DNA of 64,000 bases, taken from the NCBI GenBank assembly GCA_016845145.1, contig JAERTE010000136.1, positions 1 through 64,000 on the forward strand, in the 5' to 3' direction. A program made the translations under genes and the position numbers. Source of the DNA: Rhodospirillaceae bacterium. Its GTDB lineage: Bacteria > Pseudomonadota > Alphaproteobacteria > Rhodospirillales > Casp-alpha2. Below, one piece after another: positions 1 through 9,745 of the stretch; within the stretch, counting starts at the first letter, position 1, and every line of letters starts with the position of its first letter. The notes beneath the pieces are model-generated. The model worked only from the letters and a program-made list of their open reading frames with translations. It did no database searches and was not told where the DNA came from.

Positions 1-150
1 GGCCAGAAATCAACCGTCACGGCATGTCGATTGACCACCGAGAACAGCACCAATGCCAAGCCACTGGGCACCAGGACGATCCATGACAAAATTCTCAAGA
101 TAAGCGGTTTGCGCAAGCCCAATTCTCCGACCAAGGCCTCCGGCCAAGCA

Positions 151-435
151 TCAACCGCCCGTGTTCAGTTTTTCGCGGAGCTGCTTACCGGTTTTAAAAT
201 AAGGAATATACTTTTCCGACACGTCAACGGCCTCGCCGGTGCGCGGGTTACGTCCCGTCCGCGCGCCACGGGCCTTCACGGAAAAAGCACCGAAACCGCG
301 CAACTCCACCCGGTCGCCGCGCGACAGGGCTGAGGTGATCTCCTCGAATATCGTCGATACGATGCGTTCCACGTCGCGCTGGTACAGATGCGGATTGGCA
401 GCCGCTAAGCGTGCGATCAACTCCGATTTGGTCAT
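151..435 (-). CDS. ihfB: Integration host factor subunit beta
   Basis: 94 aa [11 protein letters not shown]...[34 protein letters not shown] signature. Confidence 0.95.
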   Translation of the reverse strand: MTKSELIARLAAANPHLYQRDVERIVSTIFEEITSALSRGDRVELRGFGAFSVKARGARTGRNPRTGEAVDVSEKYIPYFKTGKQLREKLNTGG

Positions 436-545
436 ACCTTCAAACCCCCTGGGAAATTACGGCCTTTTGACCTTGTCCCAACCCTTCGATTTTGGTGTTC
501 GTTATACCCAGCCTCGAAAGCCGTTTCAGCGCGCCGGGTGTCTAT

Positions 546-1457
546 TTATCTGAGGCCAGGGTGCCAAAGAGAGATCATCCCGTCAAGTTTAAGTCGTTCA
601 GAAAAAAGTACTTTTCCGACCGTGCCTGAAATCATTTTACGCCACAAGCGATCTTCCTCGGGTTCATATGCGTCGCGGATATCGGTGTCGGCGTCGATAC
701 CGTGTGTCTCGGACAGCCACGCCAGCGCATCCTTCTCACGCCCGATCTCATCAATCAACCCCGCGTCCAACGCTTGGCGTCCCGAAAAAATACGGCCATC
801 GGCCAGCGCCGCCGCACGCGCCTCATCCATGTTCCGGCGCTCCCGAACGAGGCCTAAAAACATTGTATGCAAATCCGCAACCACGCCCTTGGTCAATTCC
901 CGGGCCGCAGGTTGGAACGGTTCCATCGGATTGGGTTGCGCTTTAAGCTCACCGCTTTTCACGATTTCGGGTTTGATGCCCAGTTTATCGAGCATGCCCG
1001 TGACATCCGCTGTCTGCAAAATGACACCGATGGACCCAGTCACGGTGCCGGCATGCGCAATAATATGCTCTGCCCCCAAGGCCGCCATGTAGGCCGCCGA
1101 CGTTGCCGTATTACCCATCACCGCGACCACGGGCTTTTTCTCAGCCACATCGCGGATGCCGTGATACAGGGCCTCGCCGCCAACCACCGTGCCGCCGGGG
1201 CTGTCGATAATCACGATCAACGCCAGCGCGCTGTCATCTTCGGCGATTTTTTCGAGTGCCGCATCGATCTCGGGATCGTTGACGATTAATCCGTCAATAT
1301 CCAACCGTGCCACATAGTCGCGAAAACCGTCATGTCCGAAACGGCTAAACCCCACAGCAATTGCAGCCACGACGGCGAGCACGGCAAAGACGCGCCAAAA
1401 ATTCAGGCGCCGCTTGAGTCGGCGCCTGTCGATAATGCTGGCAGGGTCGGGATACAT
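546..1457 (-). CDS. sppA: Signal peptide peptidase SppA, S49 family
   Basis: N-terminal TM segment, IDSPGGTVVGGEALY and GNTATSAAYMAALGA motifs. Confidence 0.9.
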   Translation of the reverse strand: MYPDPASIIDRRRLKRRLNFWRVFAVLAVVAAIAVGFSRFGHDGFRDYVARLDIDGLIVNDPEIDAALEKIAEDDSALALIVIIDSPGGTVVGGEALYHGIRDVAEKKPVVAVMGNTATSAAYMAALGAEHIIAHAGTVTGSIGVILQTADVTGMLDKLGIKPEIVKSGELKAQPNPMEPFQPAARELTKGVVADLHTMFLGLVRERRNMDEARAAALADGRIFSGRQALDAGLIDEIGREKDALAWLSETHGIDADTDIRDAYEPEEDRLWRKMISGTVGKVLFSERLKLDGMISLWHPGLR

Positions 1458-1521
1458 GCGTATCTCACCTTATCTGATAGGCGAACTCCCGAGCGGCAAT
1501 GCCGCCCGGGAGTGACGCCAA

Positions 1522-3477
1522 TCAGGATTCGCTATCGGCTTCGGCTTCAGCCGGTGCTTCGGCTTCAGCTTCGTCAGCCTTGGCGGCTTTCTTCTTCGCA
1601 GGCTTCTTGGCCGGCTTGGCTTCAGCTTCGGCCTCAACCTCGGCTTCGCCTGCCTGGTCCTCATCGGCCTTGGCTTCGTCAGCCTTTTCTTCGTCGGCCT
1701 TGGCCGCCTTCTTGGCGGGCTTCTTCGCCGGCTTTTCTTCGGGAGCGTCTTCTTTCTCCGCTTCCGCAGCCTGCTGTTTTTCCGCGATGGCGGCGCCCAG
1801 GATATCACCCAAGGAAGCACCGGCATCGGTGGAGCCGTAAGTGGCCATGGCCTCTTTCTCTTCCTCCACCTCGCGCGCCTTGATCGAAAGCGTCAGGCGA
1901 CGGCCCGACTTGTCCAGCTGAGTGATCTTGGCATCGATCTTCTCACCCTTGGCGAAACGGTCCGGACGCTGCTCGGAGCGGTCGCGGCTGAGTTCCGACT
2001 TGCGGATGAAGCCGGGCACGCTGTCGTTGACGCGCACTTCGACGCCATTGTCGACAACGTCGTAGACCGTACATGTAACGATGGAGCCCTTCTTCAGGCC
2101 ATCCAATGCACCGCCGACCGGATCGTCGGAAAGCTGTTTGAGACCCAAGGAAATGCGCTCTTTGTCGACATCGACATCGAGCACTTTCGCCGTCACCATA
2201 TCGCCCTTCTTGAAGTCTGCGAGGGCTTCTTCGCCACTCTTCTCCCAGCTCAGGTCGGAGAGGTGTGCCATGCCGTCGATCTCGCCGTCGAGACCGATGA
2301 ACAAGCCGAACTCGGTGATGTTCTTGACTTCGCCTTCGACCACGGCATCGACCGGGAACTTGGTGACAAAGGACTCCCACGGGTTATCCATGCACTGCTT
2401 GAGCCCCAGCGAGATGCGGCGCTTGTCGGAGTCCGTATCCAACACCATGACTTCCACTTCCTGCGAGGTGGAAACAATTTTGCCCGGGTGGACGTTCTTC
2501 TTGGTCCAGCTCATCTCGGAGACGTGCACCAGGCCTTCGACGCCTGGCTCCAACTCCACGAAGGCGCCGTAATCGGTGATGTTGGTGACGCGACCGGTGT
2601 ACTTGGCGCTGATCGGGTATTTCGCGCCAACGCCGTCCCACGGATCGGCTTCCAGCTGTTTCATGCCAAGCGAGATACGCTGCGTTTCAGCGTTGAAGCG
2701 GATAACTTGAACCTTAACCGTTTCGCCGATCTGCAACGCTTCGGACGGATGGTTGATACGTTTCCACGCAATATCGGTGACGTGCAGCAAGCCGTCGACG
2801 CCGCCCAAATCGATGAACGCGCCGTAATCGGTGATGTTCTTGACCACGCCTTCGAGCACTTGGCCTTCGGACAGGTTCGACATCAGCTCCGAACGCGCCT
2901 CGGTGCGGGTTTCTTCCAAAACGGCACGGCGCGACACAACGATGTTGTTGCGCTGAGCATCCATTTTCAAAATCTGGAACGGCTGCGGCGTGCCCATCAG
3001 CGGCGATACATCGCGCACGGGGCGGATATCGACCTGGCTGCCCGGCAAGAACGCCACGGCACCCGACAAATCGACAATGAAGCCGCCTTTGACGCGACCG
3101 AAGATCACGCCGTTGACACGCTCGTTGGCCTTGAATGATTTTTCCAGGTCGGTCCAGGCTTCCTCGCGGCGCGCTTTTTCTCGGCTCAGGCGGATCAGGC
3201 CGTCGCGGTCTTCGTAGCGCTCAACGTAAACATCGACCGTGTCGCCGACATTGATGTCATTGTCGGCGCCCTGGGCGCCAAATTCCTTCAGCGGCACGCG
3301 GCCTTCGGACTTGAGCCCCACATCGATCAAGGCGACATCGCCGTCGACGGAGAGCACGGTGCCCTTCATCACTTTGCCTTCGATACCCTCGTCACCGAGG
3401 GATTCGGCTAAAAGATCTGCAAAATTCTCTTTGGTTTCCGGCATCGCGGACGCGGCCGTTTCTGTAGCGGTAGACAT
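1522..3477 (-). CDS. rpsA: 30S ribosomal protein S1
   Basis: Multiple S1 repeats (ITDYGAFIDLGGVDGLLHVTDIAW etc.); start at MSTATETA inside the supplied ORF; K/A/E-rich tail. Confidence 0.95.
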   Translation of the reverse strand: MSTATETAASAMPETKENFADLLAESLGDEGIEGKVMKGTVLSVDGDVALIDVGLKSEGRVPLKEFGAQGADNDINVGDTVDVYVERYEDRDGLIRLSREKARREEAWTDLEKSFKANERVNGVIFGRVKGGFIVDLSGAVAFLPGSQVDIRPVRDVSPLMGTPQPFQILKMDAQRNNIVVSRRAVLEETRTEARSELMSNLSEGQVLEGVVKNITDYGAFIDLGGVDGLLHVTDIAWKRINHPSEALQIGETVKVQVIRFNAETQRISLGMKQLEADPWDGVGAKYPISAKYTGRVTNITDYGAFVELEPGVEGLVHVSEMSWTKKNVHPGKIVSTSQEVEVMVLDTDSDKRRISLGLKQCMDNPWESFVTKFPVDAVVEGEVKNITEFGLFIGLDGEIDGMAHLSDLSWEKSGEEALADFKKGDMVTAKVLDVDVDKERISLGLKQLSDDPVGGALDGLKKGSIVTCTVYDVVDNGVEVRVNDSVPGFIRKSELSRDRSEQRPDRFAKGEKIDAKITQLDKSGRRLTLSIKAREVEEEKEAMATYGSTDAGASLGDILGAAIAEKQQAAEAEKEDAPEEKPAKKPAKKAAKADEEKADEAKADEDQAGEAEVEAEAEAKPAKKPAKKKAAKADEAEAEAPAEAEADSES

Positions 3478-3604
3478 ATATATGTTTCCTTCGTTCATTT
3501 AATTTCATGCCAACCGGTTGGTTCCGGTGGTCTATCCTCATGGGCCAAATCCGAGGTGCCCATTCAGGCACCACGGGGTGAAACAAAGCGCGGCCGTTTG
3601 CGCT

Positions 3605-4240
3605 TTAAGCTTCTCGCGAACTGATAACCTCTAAAGCCTTGGCGAACACCTGATCGGCGTCCAACGTACTGGTATCAAGCTGATGTGCGTCCTTGGCCGG
3701 CTCCAGAGGTGAGGCGGCGCGTGAGCTATCTCGAGCGTCACGCTCCTTCATATCCTCGAGAACGCGCGCATATATAGCTTCGAGCCCCCGTTCCTGCAAC
3801 TCCTTTAAACGACGCTCGGCGCGCACTTCCGTGCTGGCACTGACGAACAGCTTCGCGTCGGCGTCCGGGCACACCACGGTACCGATGTCACGGCCGTCCA
3901 GCACAGCGCCTTTTTTGCCGTCGGGCGGATAAGCGGCGAAGTCTCGCTGGAACTCCAGCAACGCGGCGCGGACGCCGGGCACCGCCGAAACCTTAGAAGC
4001 CGCCTGCGCCGTTTCATCGGTGCGCAGTCCTTGTGTCTCCAGGTCGGTGGCCTGCAGGGCACGGGCCACGGCTTCCGATGCTTCGGCATCTTCCGGATCG
4101 GCGCCGGCGTCCAATACTTTCTTGCCGACTGCGCGGTAAATCAGGCCGGTGTCCAAATAAGCAAGATCGAAGTGCACGGCCAGCCGTCGCGCCAGCGTGC
4201 CTTTGCCGGCAGCAGCCGGGCCATCGATAGCAATAATCAT
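3605..4240 (-). CDS. cmk: Cytidylate kinase
   Basis: MIIAIDGPAAAGKGTLARRLA, LDGRDIGTVVCPDA; next to aroA and rpsA. Confidence 0.95.
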   Translation of the reverse strand: MIIAIDGPAAAGKGTLARRLAVHFDLAYLDTGLIYRAVGKKVLDAGADPEDAEASEAVARALQATDLETQGLRTDETAQAASKVSAVPGVRAALLEFQRDFAAYPPDGKKGAVLDGRDIGTVVCPDADAKLFVSASTEVRAERRLKELQERGLEAIYARVLEDMKERDARDSSRAASPLEPAKDAHQLDTSTLDADQVFAKALEVISSREA

Positions 4241-4303
4241 GATCTCATTCCTCTTTTTCGTTAGCGGAGGCCAAATGGATATCAGGTGGATGTCAGGTGA
4301 AAA

Positions 4304-5629
4304 TCAAGCGGGCGCAAGGTGGGCGCCCAGCCCGTTCATCATGCCGACAAACCCTGGAAAGCTGGTGTTGATGGTCTCGGCGCCGGTGACTGTGATCGGC
4401 TCGCGGCTGAACATGCCCAGCACCAAGAACGCCATGGCGATGCGGTGGTCAAGACCCGAATCAATCGTCGCGCCGCCCTTGGGCGGCGTTCCCACACCGT
4501 GCACAATCAGGTAATCTTCACCTTCTTCCAAATCGACGCCACACGCGGCCAAACCCTTGGCCATGGCCGCGAGGCGGTCGCTTTCCTTGACCCGAAGCTC
4601 CGCCAAGCCCCGCATCACCGTGGTGCCCTCTGCGCAGGCGGCGGCCACGGCCAGGATCGGGTATTCGTCGATCATTGAAGGCGCGCGCTCGGCCGGCACT
4701 TCGATGCCCCGTAACGCACCAGCCGTAACCGCAAGATCGGCGATGGGTTCTCCGTCCCCGCCCCTGATGTTCTCTTCATCTATATGTGCACCCATGTCAC
4801 GCAAGGTTTCAGGCAACCCGGCACGCAACGGATTGAGACCAACGCCGTTCAACCGGAGCCGCGATCCCGGCACCAGCAGCGCAGCCACCATGGGGAATGC
4901 CGCCGACGAGATATCCGCCGGCACGGCCACGTCACCCGCCGTCAACTCAGGCTCACCAACAATCGTGATGCGGCGTCCGCCGCCTTCCAGCACCTCCGTT
5001 GTGACCTCGGCGCCGAACTGGATCAACATGCGTTCCGTGTGATCGCGGGTGGCAACCGGCTCGATCACCGTCGTTTCACCGGGTGTATTGAGGCCCGCCA
5101 ACAATACGGCGGATTTGACCTGGGCGGATGCCACGGGCGGCTGGTATTCAATGGGGATGGGCTGAGACGCGCCGCTGACGGTCAATGGCAGCCGCCCGCC
5201 CGCCGCACCATCGAAATGCGCGCCGAATTGGCGCAGCGGCGTCAGCACACGTTCCATCGGGCGCGATCGCAACGATGCGTCGCCGGTCATCGTGGTGGTG
5301 ATGGGATGCGTCGCCAAAAGCCCCATGAGCAAACGGGCGGCTGTGCCGGAGTTGCCCATATCCAAAATATCATCTGGTTCCGCCAGTGCGCCCAGCCCGC
5401 ACCCCCGCACGTGCCAATCCCCGTTATCGCGGCGTTCCACATGGCTCCCGAGCGCGCGCATGGCGGCGGCGGTGGCGAGAACGTCTTCGCCTTCCAACAG
5501 CCCTACAATACGGGTTTCGCCGGCAGCGAGGGCACCAAACATCAACGCGCGATGCGACACCGATTTGTCGCCGGGCACGCGCACAGTTCCGCTAAGAGTC
5601 TCGGCGATACGGGAAACGATTTCATCCAC
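4304..5629 (-). CDS. aroA: 3-phosphoshikimate 1-carboxyvinyltransferase
   Basis: VRVPGDKSVSHRALM, GNSGTAARLLMGLL, LRVKESDRLAAMAKGL; GTG start inferred (supplied ORF runs into 5824). Confidence 0.93.
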   Translation of the reverse strand: MDEIVSRIAETLSGTVRVPGDKSVSHRALMFGALAAGETRIVGLLEGEDVLATAAAMRALGSHVERRDNGDWHVRGCGLGALAEPDDILDMGNSGTAARLLMGLLATHPITTTMTGDASLRSRPMERVLTPLRQFGAHFDGAAGGRLPLTVSGASQPIPIEYQPPVASAQVKSAVLLAGLNTPGETTVIEPVATRDHTERMLIQFGAEVTTEVLEGGGRRITIVGEPELTAGDVAVPADISSAAFPMVAALLVPGSRLRLNGVGLNPLRAGLPETLRDMGAHIDEENIRGGDGEPIADLAVTAGALRGIEVPAERAPSMIDEYPILAVAAACAEGTTVMRGLAELRVKESDRLAAMAKGLAACGVDLEEGEDYLIVHGVGTPPKGGATIDSGLDHRIAMAFLVLGMFSREPITVTGAETINTSFPGFVGMMNGLGAHLAPA

Positions 5630-5784
5630 GTTTGGCTGACCTTGAAATGGACAGGTAAAAAAAGAAAATGTTATTCGTTTTTTTGGTTTTGACAGATGCC
5701 AAGGAAAATGGCAATTGGCAGCAAGAATATGAATGCGGCGCGGCAGAATTCGGGTCGCGGCGAGATAGATGAAAGGGTTGACGC

Positions 5785-6132
5785 GTGGCAACATCAGATA
5801 GGGGTAAGAAACATACCTGCCCAAGCTGTGGCGCAGTGTTTTACGATCTTAAGCGCACGCCGGTGATTTGTCCCAAGTGTGAGACCGAGGTCGAGGTCCA
5901 AACGCTATTGAAGCCGCGTCGGCCCAGCCCGCAGGCAGCGAAACCGGCGCCGCCACCAAAGCCGGCGTCGAAAGAAGAAGAAGCCGCCGATGATTTGGAT
6001 GTCGATGTTGAGGACGTCGAGGACGACGAAGATGACGATCTGATCGAAGATATGTCGGACATGGGCGACGACGACGACGATATGTCCGAAGTAAAAGAGC
6101 ATATCGTCTCGGACGGTGACGAGAAGGAATAG
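5785..6132 (+). CDS. TIGR02300-type zinc-ribbon acidic protein
   Basis: CPSCGAVFYDLKRTPVICPKC followed by D/E-rich tail; GTG start. Confidence 0.85.
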   Translation: MATSDRGKKHTCPSCGAVFYDLKRTPVICPKCETEVEVQTLLKPRRPSPQAAKPAPPPKPASKEEEAADDLDVDVEDVEDDEDDDLIEDMSDMGDDDDDMSEVKEHIVSDGDEKE

Positions 6133-6277
6133 CGCCGGGGTCAACCGCTGGGAATCGTGACAAATTCCCAGCACGGTCCGGTTTTTTGCTTGCCAACACG
6201 TCGGGCGGGCGATTATGTTCCCCGCCCGCGAGCAAGGAAATCCCAATCGCCCGCGGACAAATGAAAATTACCCCTGT

Positions 6278-6356
<79 letters not shown>

Positions 6357-6371
6357 TTCTAACGTGTTTTC

Positions 6372-6406
6372 AAGGGCTTAGCGAGTTAATCGCTAGGCCT
6401 TTTGCT
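6372..6406 (+). terminator. Rho-independent terminator downstream of tRNA-Ala, supplied by the island
   Basis: Stem AAGGGCTTAGCGA-gttaa-TCGCTAGGCCTTT (two G-U pairs) then T-rich tract. Confidence 0.7.
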
Positions 6407-6467
6407 TTTCCAGTGTAGAGCGTGACTTTGAAAACCGTTTGATTTCAATAGGTTGATTTCCGATAGT

Positions 6468-6489
6468 AATGTACAAATAATGTACAAAT
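6468..6489. repeat. Tandem AATGTACAAAT x2, possible integrase arm sites
   Basis: AATGTACAAAT at 6468-6478 and 6479-6489; TGTACAA also in 23635-23646 and 23705-23713. Confidence 0.55.
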
Positions 6490-6503
6490 GAATTGGCTGG
6501 AGA

Positions 6504-7928
6504 TTGATCTTGGGCAGACCACCGGGACAGAACTCAATCGTAATTAAGGAAGGTCTGCATATCTATCTTCGAGGCAAGACCTGGTGGGCATATATAAAAA
6601 CTGACGATCTAAAAGCGCCCGTCCGAAAAACTCTGAAGACCAGCGATGCCACGATTGCCCGGCAGAAAGCTTGGGAAATCTACGACGAAGTTCGGCATCG
6701 GCAAATGTCTGGTCGATCGGTTACTAAGACAGACTTTTCTAAATTGGCGTCAGATTATCTAGCCAGCATGGGCAACAAAGGTTCGGCGCAGTATCACGCG
6801 GATACGATTGAGCGACATCTAAAGCCTTTCTTCTCTGTGCATGTCTCAGATTTCGGTTTGATCACCAATTCCAATATCGTCGATTACCAACAATGGCGAC
6901 GAGCTAAACCGACGGCATCTGGCAGTTCTCCGAAAGACACGACACTTAATCGAGAAAGCGTTGTTCTCCGTGGTTTGATCAAGCACGCAGTCAAGCGAGG
7001 CTTTTTATCTAAGGATGCGGCACCGGATGTACCTTTGCTTAAAACGGAAGCTGCTCGGCGTCCTGAGTTTTCACGCGATGAACTGGCTGAGTTGCTAAAA
7101 AAAGCCGAGGCCCGGATCAGCAAAACAGATCACACCTCAACAAAGAAAAGCCGCCAGCTGCTGTTCGACTGGATCGTTGTCATGGCCAATTCTGGATTGC
7201 GGCCAGAAGAGAGCCTCAAGCTGACCTGGGGTGATGTGCATTTGCAATCGAACAAGCCTTATATTCACGTTCCTGTCGCTAAATCGAAACGGCGCAAGGC
7301 TCGCAATTGTTATCCCATGCCTGATGCCATTGACCAGTTGCGGTCATTAAAGGCGAGGCTTGGTGATGAACTGAAAGCCCATGGTCGGAAGTTAAAAGGC
7401 ACTGATCCGGTTTTTGCCAATTGGAATGGCAAGCAACTTGTTCAGATCAAGAGTTTCATTACGGCGTTCTCCGGCTTGCTAGATGCTTGTTCATTCCCCC
7501 GAGAAAAAGCCGATGGTGTTCTATCACCAGAAAGCCTACGGCATACATATGCGACGATGAGGTTGGAGGAAGGCGTAGATCAACATCGACTGGCCGATAA
7601 TATGGGAACCAGCGCCAAGATGATCCAAGCTCATTATGGCCATATTACCCTGGGTCATTTTCATGGTGAGTTGACCAAAACCAAAGATCAGCAGGTCAGC
7701 AATAATGCTTCCGCCGATTTGTCTGCCATCAGCCAAAAGTTTGATGAAGTGGTCGACGCACTGCGCCAGGACAAGCAAGAGACATTAGAAGAAATTGGTC
7801 GGCGTTATGTTCTGCAAAGGTGGGAAGAAGAGCATGGCCATCCGCCGTCCGAAGAAGATGCTGAGATTGTCGATGGGCTGGTGCTGTTATGGATCAAGCA
7901 CGATGGCAAAGACCCGTTCCGCCCCTGA
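6504..7928 (+). CDS. Tyrosine recombinase / phage-type integrase
   Basis: SGLRPEESLKLTWGD (Arg), SLRHTYATM (HxxR-type box), ...MIQAHYGH; adjacent to tRNA att site. Confidence 0.93.
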   Translation: MILGRPPGQNSIVIKEGLHIYLRGKTWWAYIKTDDLKAPVRKTLKTSDATIARQKAWEIYDEVRHRQMSGRSVTKTDFSKLASDYLASMGNKGSAQYHADTIERHLKPFFSVHVSDFGLITNSNIVDYQQWRRAKPTASGSSPKDTTLNRESVVLRGLIKHAVKRGFLSKDAAPDVPLLKTEAARRPEFSRDELAELLKKAEARISKTDHTSTKKSRQLLFDWIVVMANSGLRPEESLKLTWGDVHLQSNKPYIHVPVAKSKRRKARNCYPMPDAIDQLRSLKARLGDELKAHGRKLKGTDPVFANWNGKQLVQIKSFITAFSGLLDACSFPREKADGVLSPESLRHTYATMRLEEGVDQHRLADNMGTSAKMIQAHYGHITLGHFHGELTKTKDQQVSNNASADLSAISQKFDEVVDALRQDKQETLEEIGRRYVLQRWEEEHGHPPSEEDAEIVDGLVLLWIKHDGKDPFRP

Positions 7929-7950
7929 TATCTTACGTCACGTAAGATAT
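7928..7950. promoter_or_regulatory. Perfect palindrome ATATCTTACGT-C-ACGTAAGATAT (motif copy A)
   Basis: 11-bp perfect inverted repeat, 1-nt centre; related copies elsewhere in the island. Confidence 0.7.
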
Positions 7951-8045
7951 GCTCTTAGAATCGCATATGAGCTTGTCTAATAGGTGGTCTTGAGGGCGGA
8001 AGTACTACATTCAGACATTGCGTTTCGTTTATTCAAGAAGCCTTT

Positions 8046-8789
8046 TTAGGTTACTCGCACATCCATCTTCTCAGGCTTCGCTTGCTCGCGCAGGCCAACG
8101 TACTCACGGAACAAATCCGTAGAAATCAGGTCCATCGTCTTTCGGGTGTTATCACGGTTCCAGCGCCTGCCATCGACCGTCATGTAGTATTCGCTGTTGA
8201 GCACCTCGGCGATCTTACGCGGCTTAAGATCGAGGTTCGCTTGGATGACTTTATATATAGGGGCCACACCATCGTAGAGATGCTTGAAGTTCTTCAGCCG
8301 TTTCGTGCCAACCTTGTTTTCTCGCTGCCAAATGCTGATCGGATCGTCTGGTATTCTGGGTTTTCGTTTTGCTCGTGTCCGTCGATACCGAAAATCATAA
8401 AGCTCAAATCTGGCGTGCCGTTCGATAGCTTCAATCGTTTCACGCGCTGCTGGGATTGGGACCATTTTGAATGGCAAAGGTTTATTGGTCGCTGATTGAA
8501 CATCATGGTTCTTAGCCACATCAGAGAACACGGGATTTCGGCGAAGACGGCCAATGTCGATATACAGCAGATCAACTTTCTCGCGCTTGCACCGTTTCAA
8601 GGCTTTTGAGAGGACAAGAGCTCCCGTCTTGTTAGCGATGCTGAACTTCTGATCTTCGCTGTAAGTGTCAATTAGCTCGTAGCCCTCGGCTTCCGCAAAC
8701 AGCTCCATTTGCTTGCGCTGCAAGACGTGGTCACTGGCCCATTCGCCCATGTATTTTCTGGCTCTTATATAACCGACGGCTTTCTTCAT
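8046..8789 (-). CDS. Serine recombinase (resolvase)-like protein, apparently lacking the catalytic Ser
   Basis: VGYIRARKY...LQRKQMELFAEAEGYELIDTYSED (cf. YxRVS... of resolvases), C-terminal recombinase-like region; start at MKKAVGY inferred. Confidence 0.65.
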   Translation of the reverse strand: MKKAVGYIRARKYMGEWASDHVLQRKQMELFAEAEGYELIDTYSEDQKFSIANKTGALVLSKALKRCKREKVDLLYIDIGRLRRNPVFSDVAKNHDVQSATNKPLPFKMVPIPAARETIEAIERHARFELYDFRYRRTRAKRKPRIPDDPISIWQRENKVGTKRLKNFKHLYDGVAPIYKVIQANLDLKPRKIAEVLNSEYYMTVDGRRWNRDNTRKTMDLISTDLFREYVGLREQAKPEKMDVRVT

Positions 8790-8943
8790 GGGGCTTTCTG
8801 GCTGGACAGAGAAGGCATACGACACATGCTTAAAAGTGTGAATATTCTCATTATCTTCACATATCAAGTTACTGCTTCTATTGCAATTTATTATGACATT
8901 TTGGGCATCATAAAAATTTGCCTAAAACCCGGTACTATTCTCC

Positions 8944-8967
8944 TTGTCAGCCAATGATGCCTGACAA
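8944..8967. promoter_or_regulatory. Inverted repeat TTGTCAG-N10-CTGACAA upstream of 8988 gene
   Basis: 7-bp perfect IR in the leader of the 8988 CDS. Confidence 0.4.
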
Positions 8968-8987
8968 AACTTAAATGGAGAAAGACC

Positions 8988-9668
8988 ATGACTAACCAAA
9001 TCGAAACCACCATCACCAACGAAGCTATTGACGAGCTACGGCATACGATCCGCCAATCATGGATCACCAGTGTCGCTGCGATTTACGCATTTGGGAAAGA
9101 ACATTCCCGAGCATCTATCGAGGCCAGCCTGAAAGAAATCGGACAGACCTTAACGAAAAAGGCAAATGCCTTCACAGGAGCAGCTAAACTCGGCCTCTCA
9201 GAACAGGTCAATGGCAGCTGGCAAGTCTGCGACGGACTGGTCAGCCGTTACTCCCGAGTTTGCAATTATCTTAATCGACGTAAGATTCCTGTCGACGGTG
9301 TCGAACAAGCTCTCGAAGGCAAAACAATGACCGAGCTTGTTCAAAACAAGACCAAAAAGAAAACCGTTACTCAAGATCAGTTCGAAGCTGCCGTTGAGGC
9401 GATCAAGCAACGCTATCCCTCTAACAAACTGTTTGATTTTGGTGACGACAAACTTCCGGTCAGTCAAGAAGCCGGGCTACGGCCTGGTGCAAATATGGCA
9501 CTCGTGACCTGTGACCTTGAGGGCAACATCACAGCTATCCGGGGTCTTGGAAATGACGACAAGCATTTCTGGGAGGTGGTCGTCGCCAAGGAAGGAAAGG
9601 CAGCGGCATCGGACAACGACAAAGCTGATCCGCTCAACGATGCTCTCGCTGTCGCCAAAGCAGCTTGA
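8988..9668 (+). CDS. Hypothetical island protein (226 aa)
   Basis: Good RBS (aaatggagaaagacc), intergenic context, first gene of a 3-gene + strand set. Confidence 0.75.
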   Translation: MTNQIETTITNEAIDELRHTIRQSWITSVAAIYAFGKEHSRASIEASLKEIGQTLTKKANAFTGAAKLGLSEQVNGSWQVCDGLVSRYSRVCNYLNRRKIPVDGVEQALEGKTMTELVQNKTKKKTVTQDQFEAAVEAIKQRYPSNKLFDFGDDKLPVSQEAGLRPGANMALVTCDLEGNITAIRGLGNDDKHFWEVVVAKEGKAAASDNDKADPLNDALAVAKAA

Positions 9669-9688
9669 TCTTAATTCACGTCAGATAA
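9668..9688. promoter_or_regulatory. Palindrome-family motif copy E
   Basis: ATCTTAATTCACGTCAGATAA, 17/21 identical to copy A. Confidence 0.45.
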
Positions 9689-9745
9689 CTGAAACAGGGA
9701 GAGGCTTAATGTCTCTCCCGGTTTTCTCAAGAAAGGTAATATATT

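Noticed and set aside
2263-3138. 291-aa ORF opposite rpsA
   Set aside because: Antisense shadow over the S1 repeats.
4784-5692. 302-aa ORF opposite aroA
   Set aside because: Antisense shadow; aroA motifs span the region.
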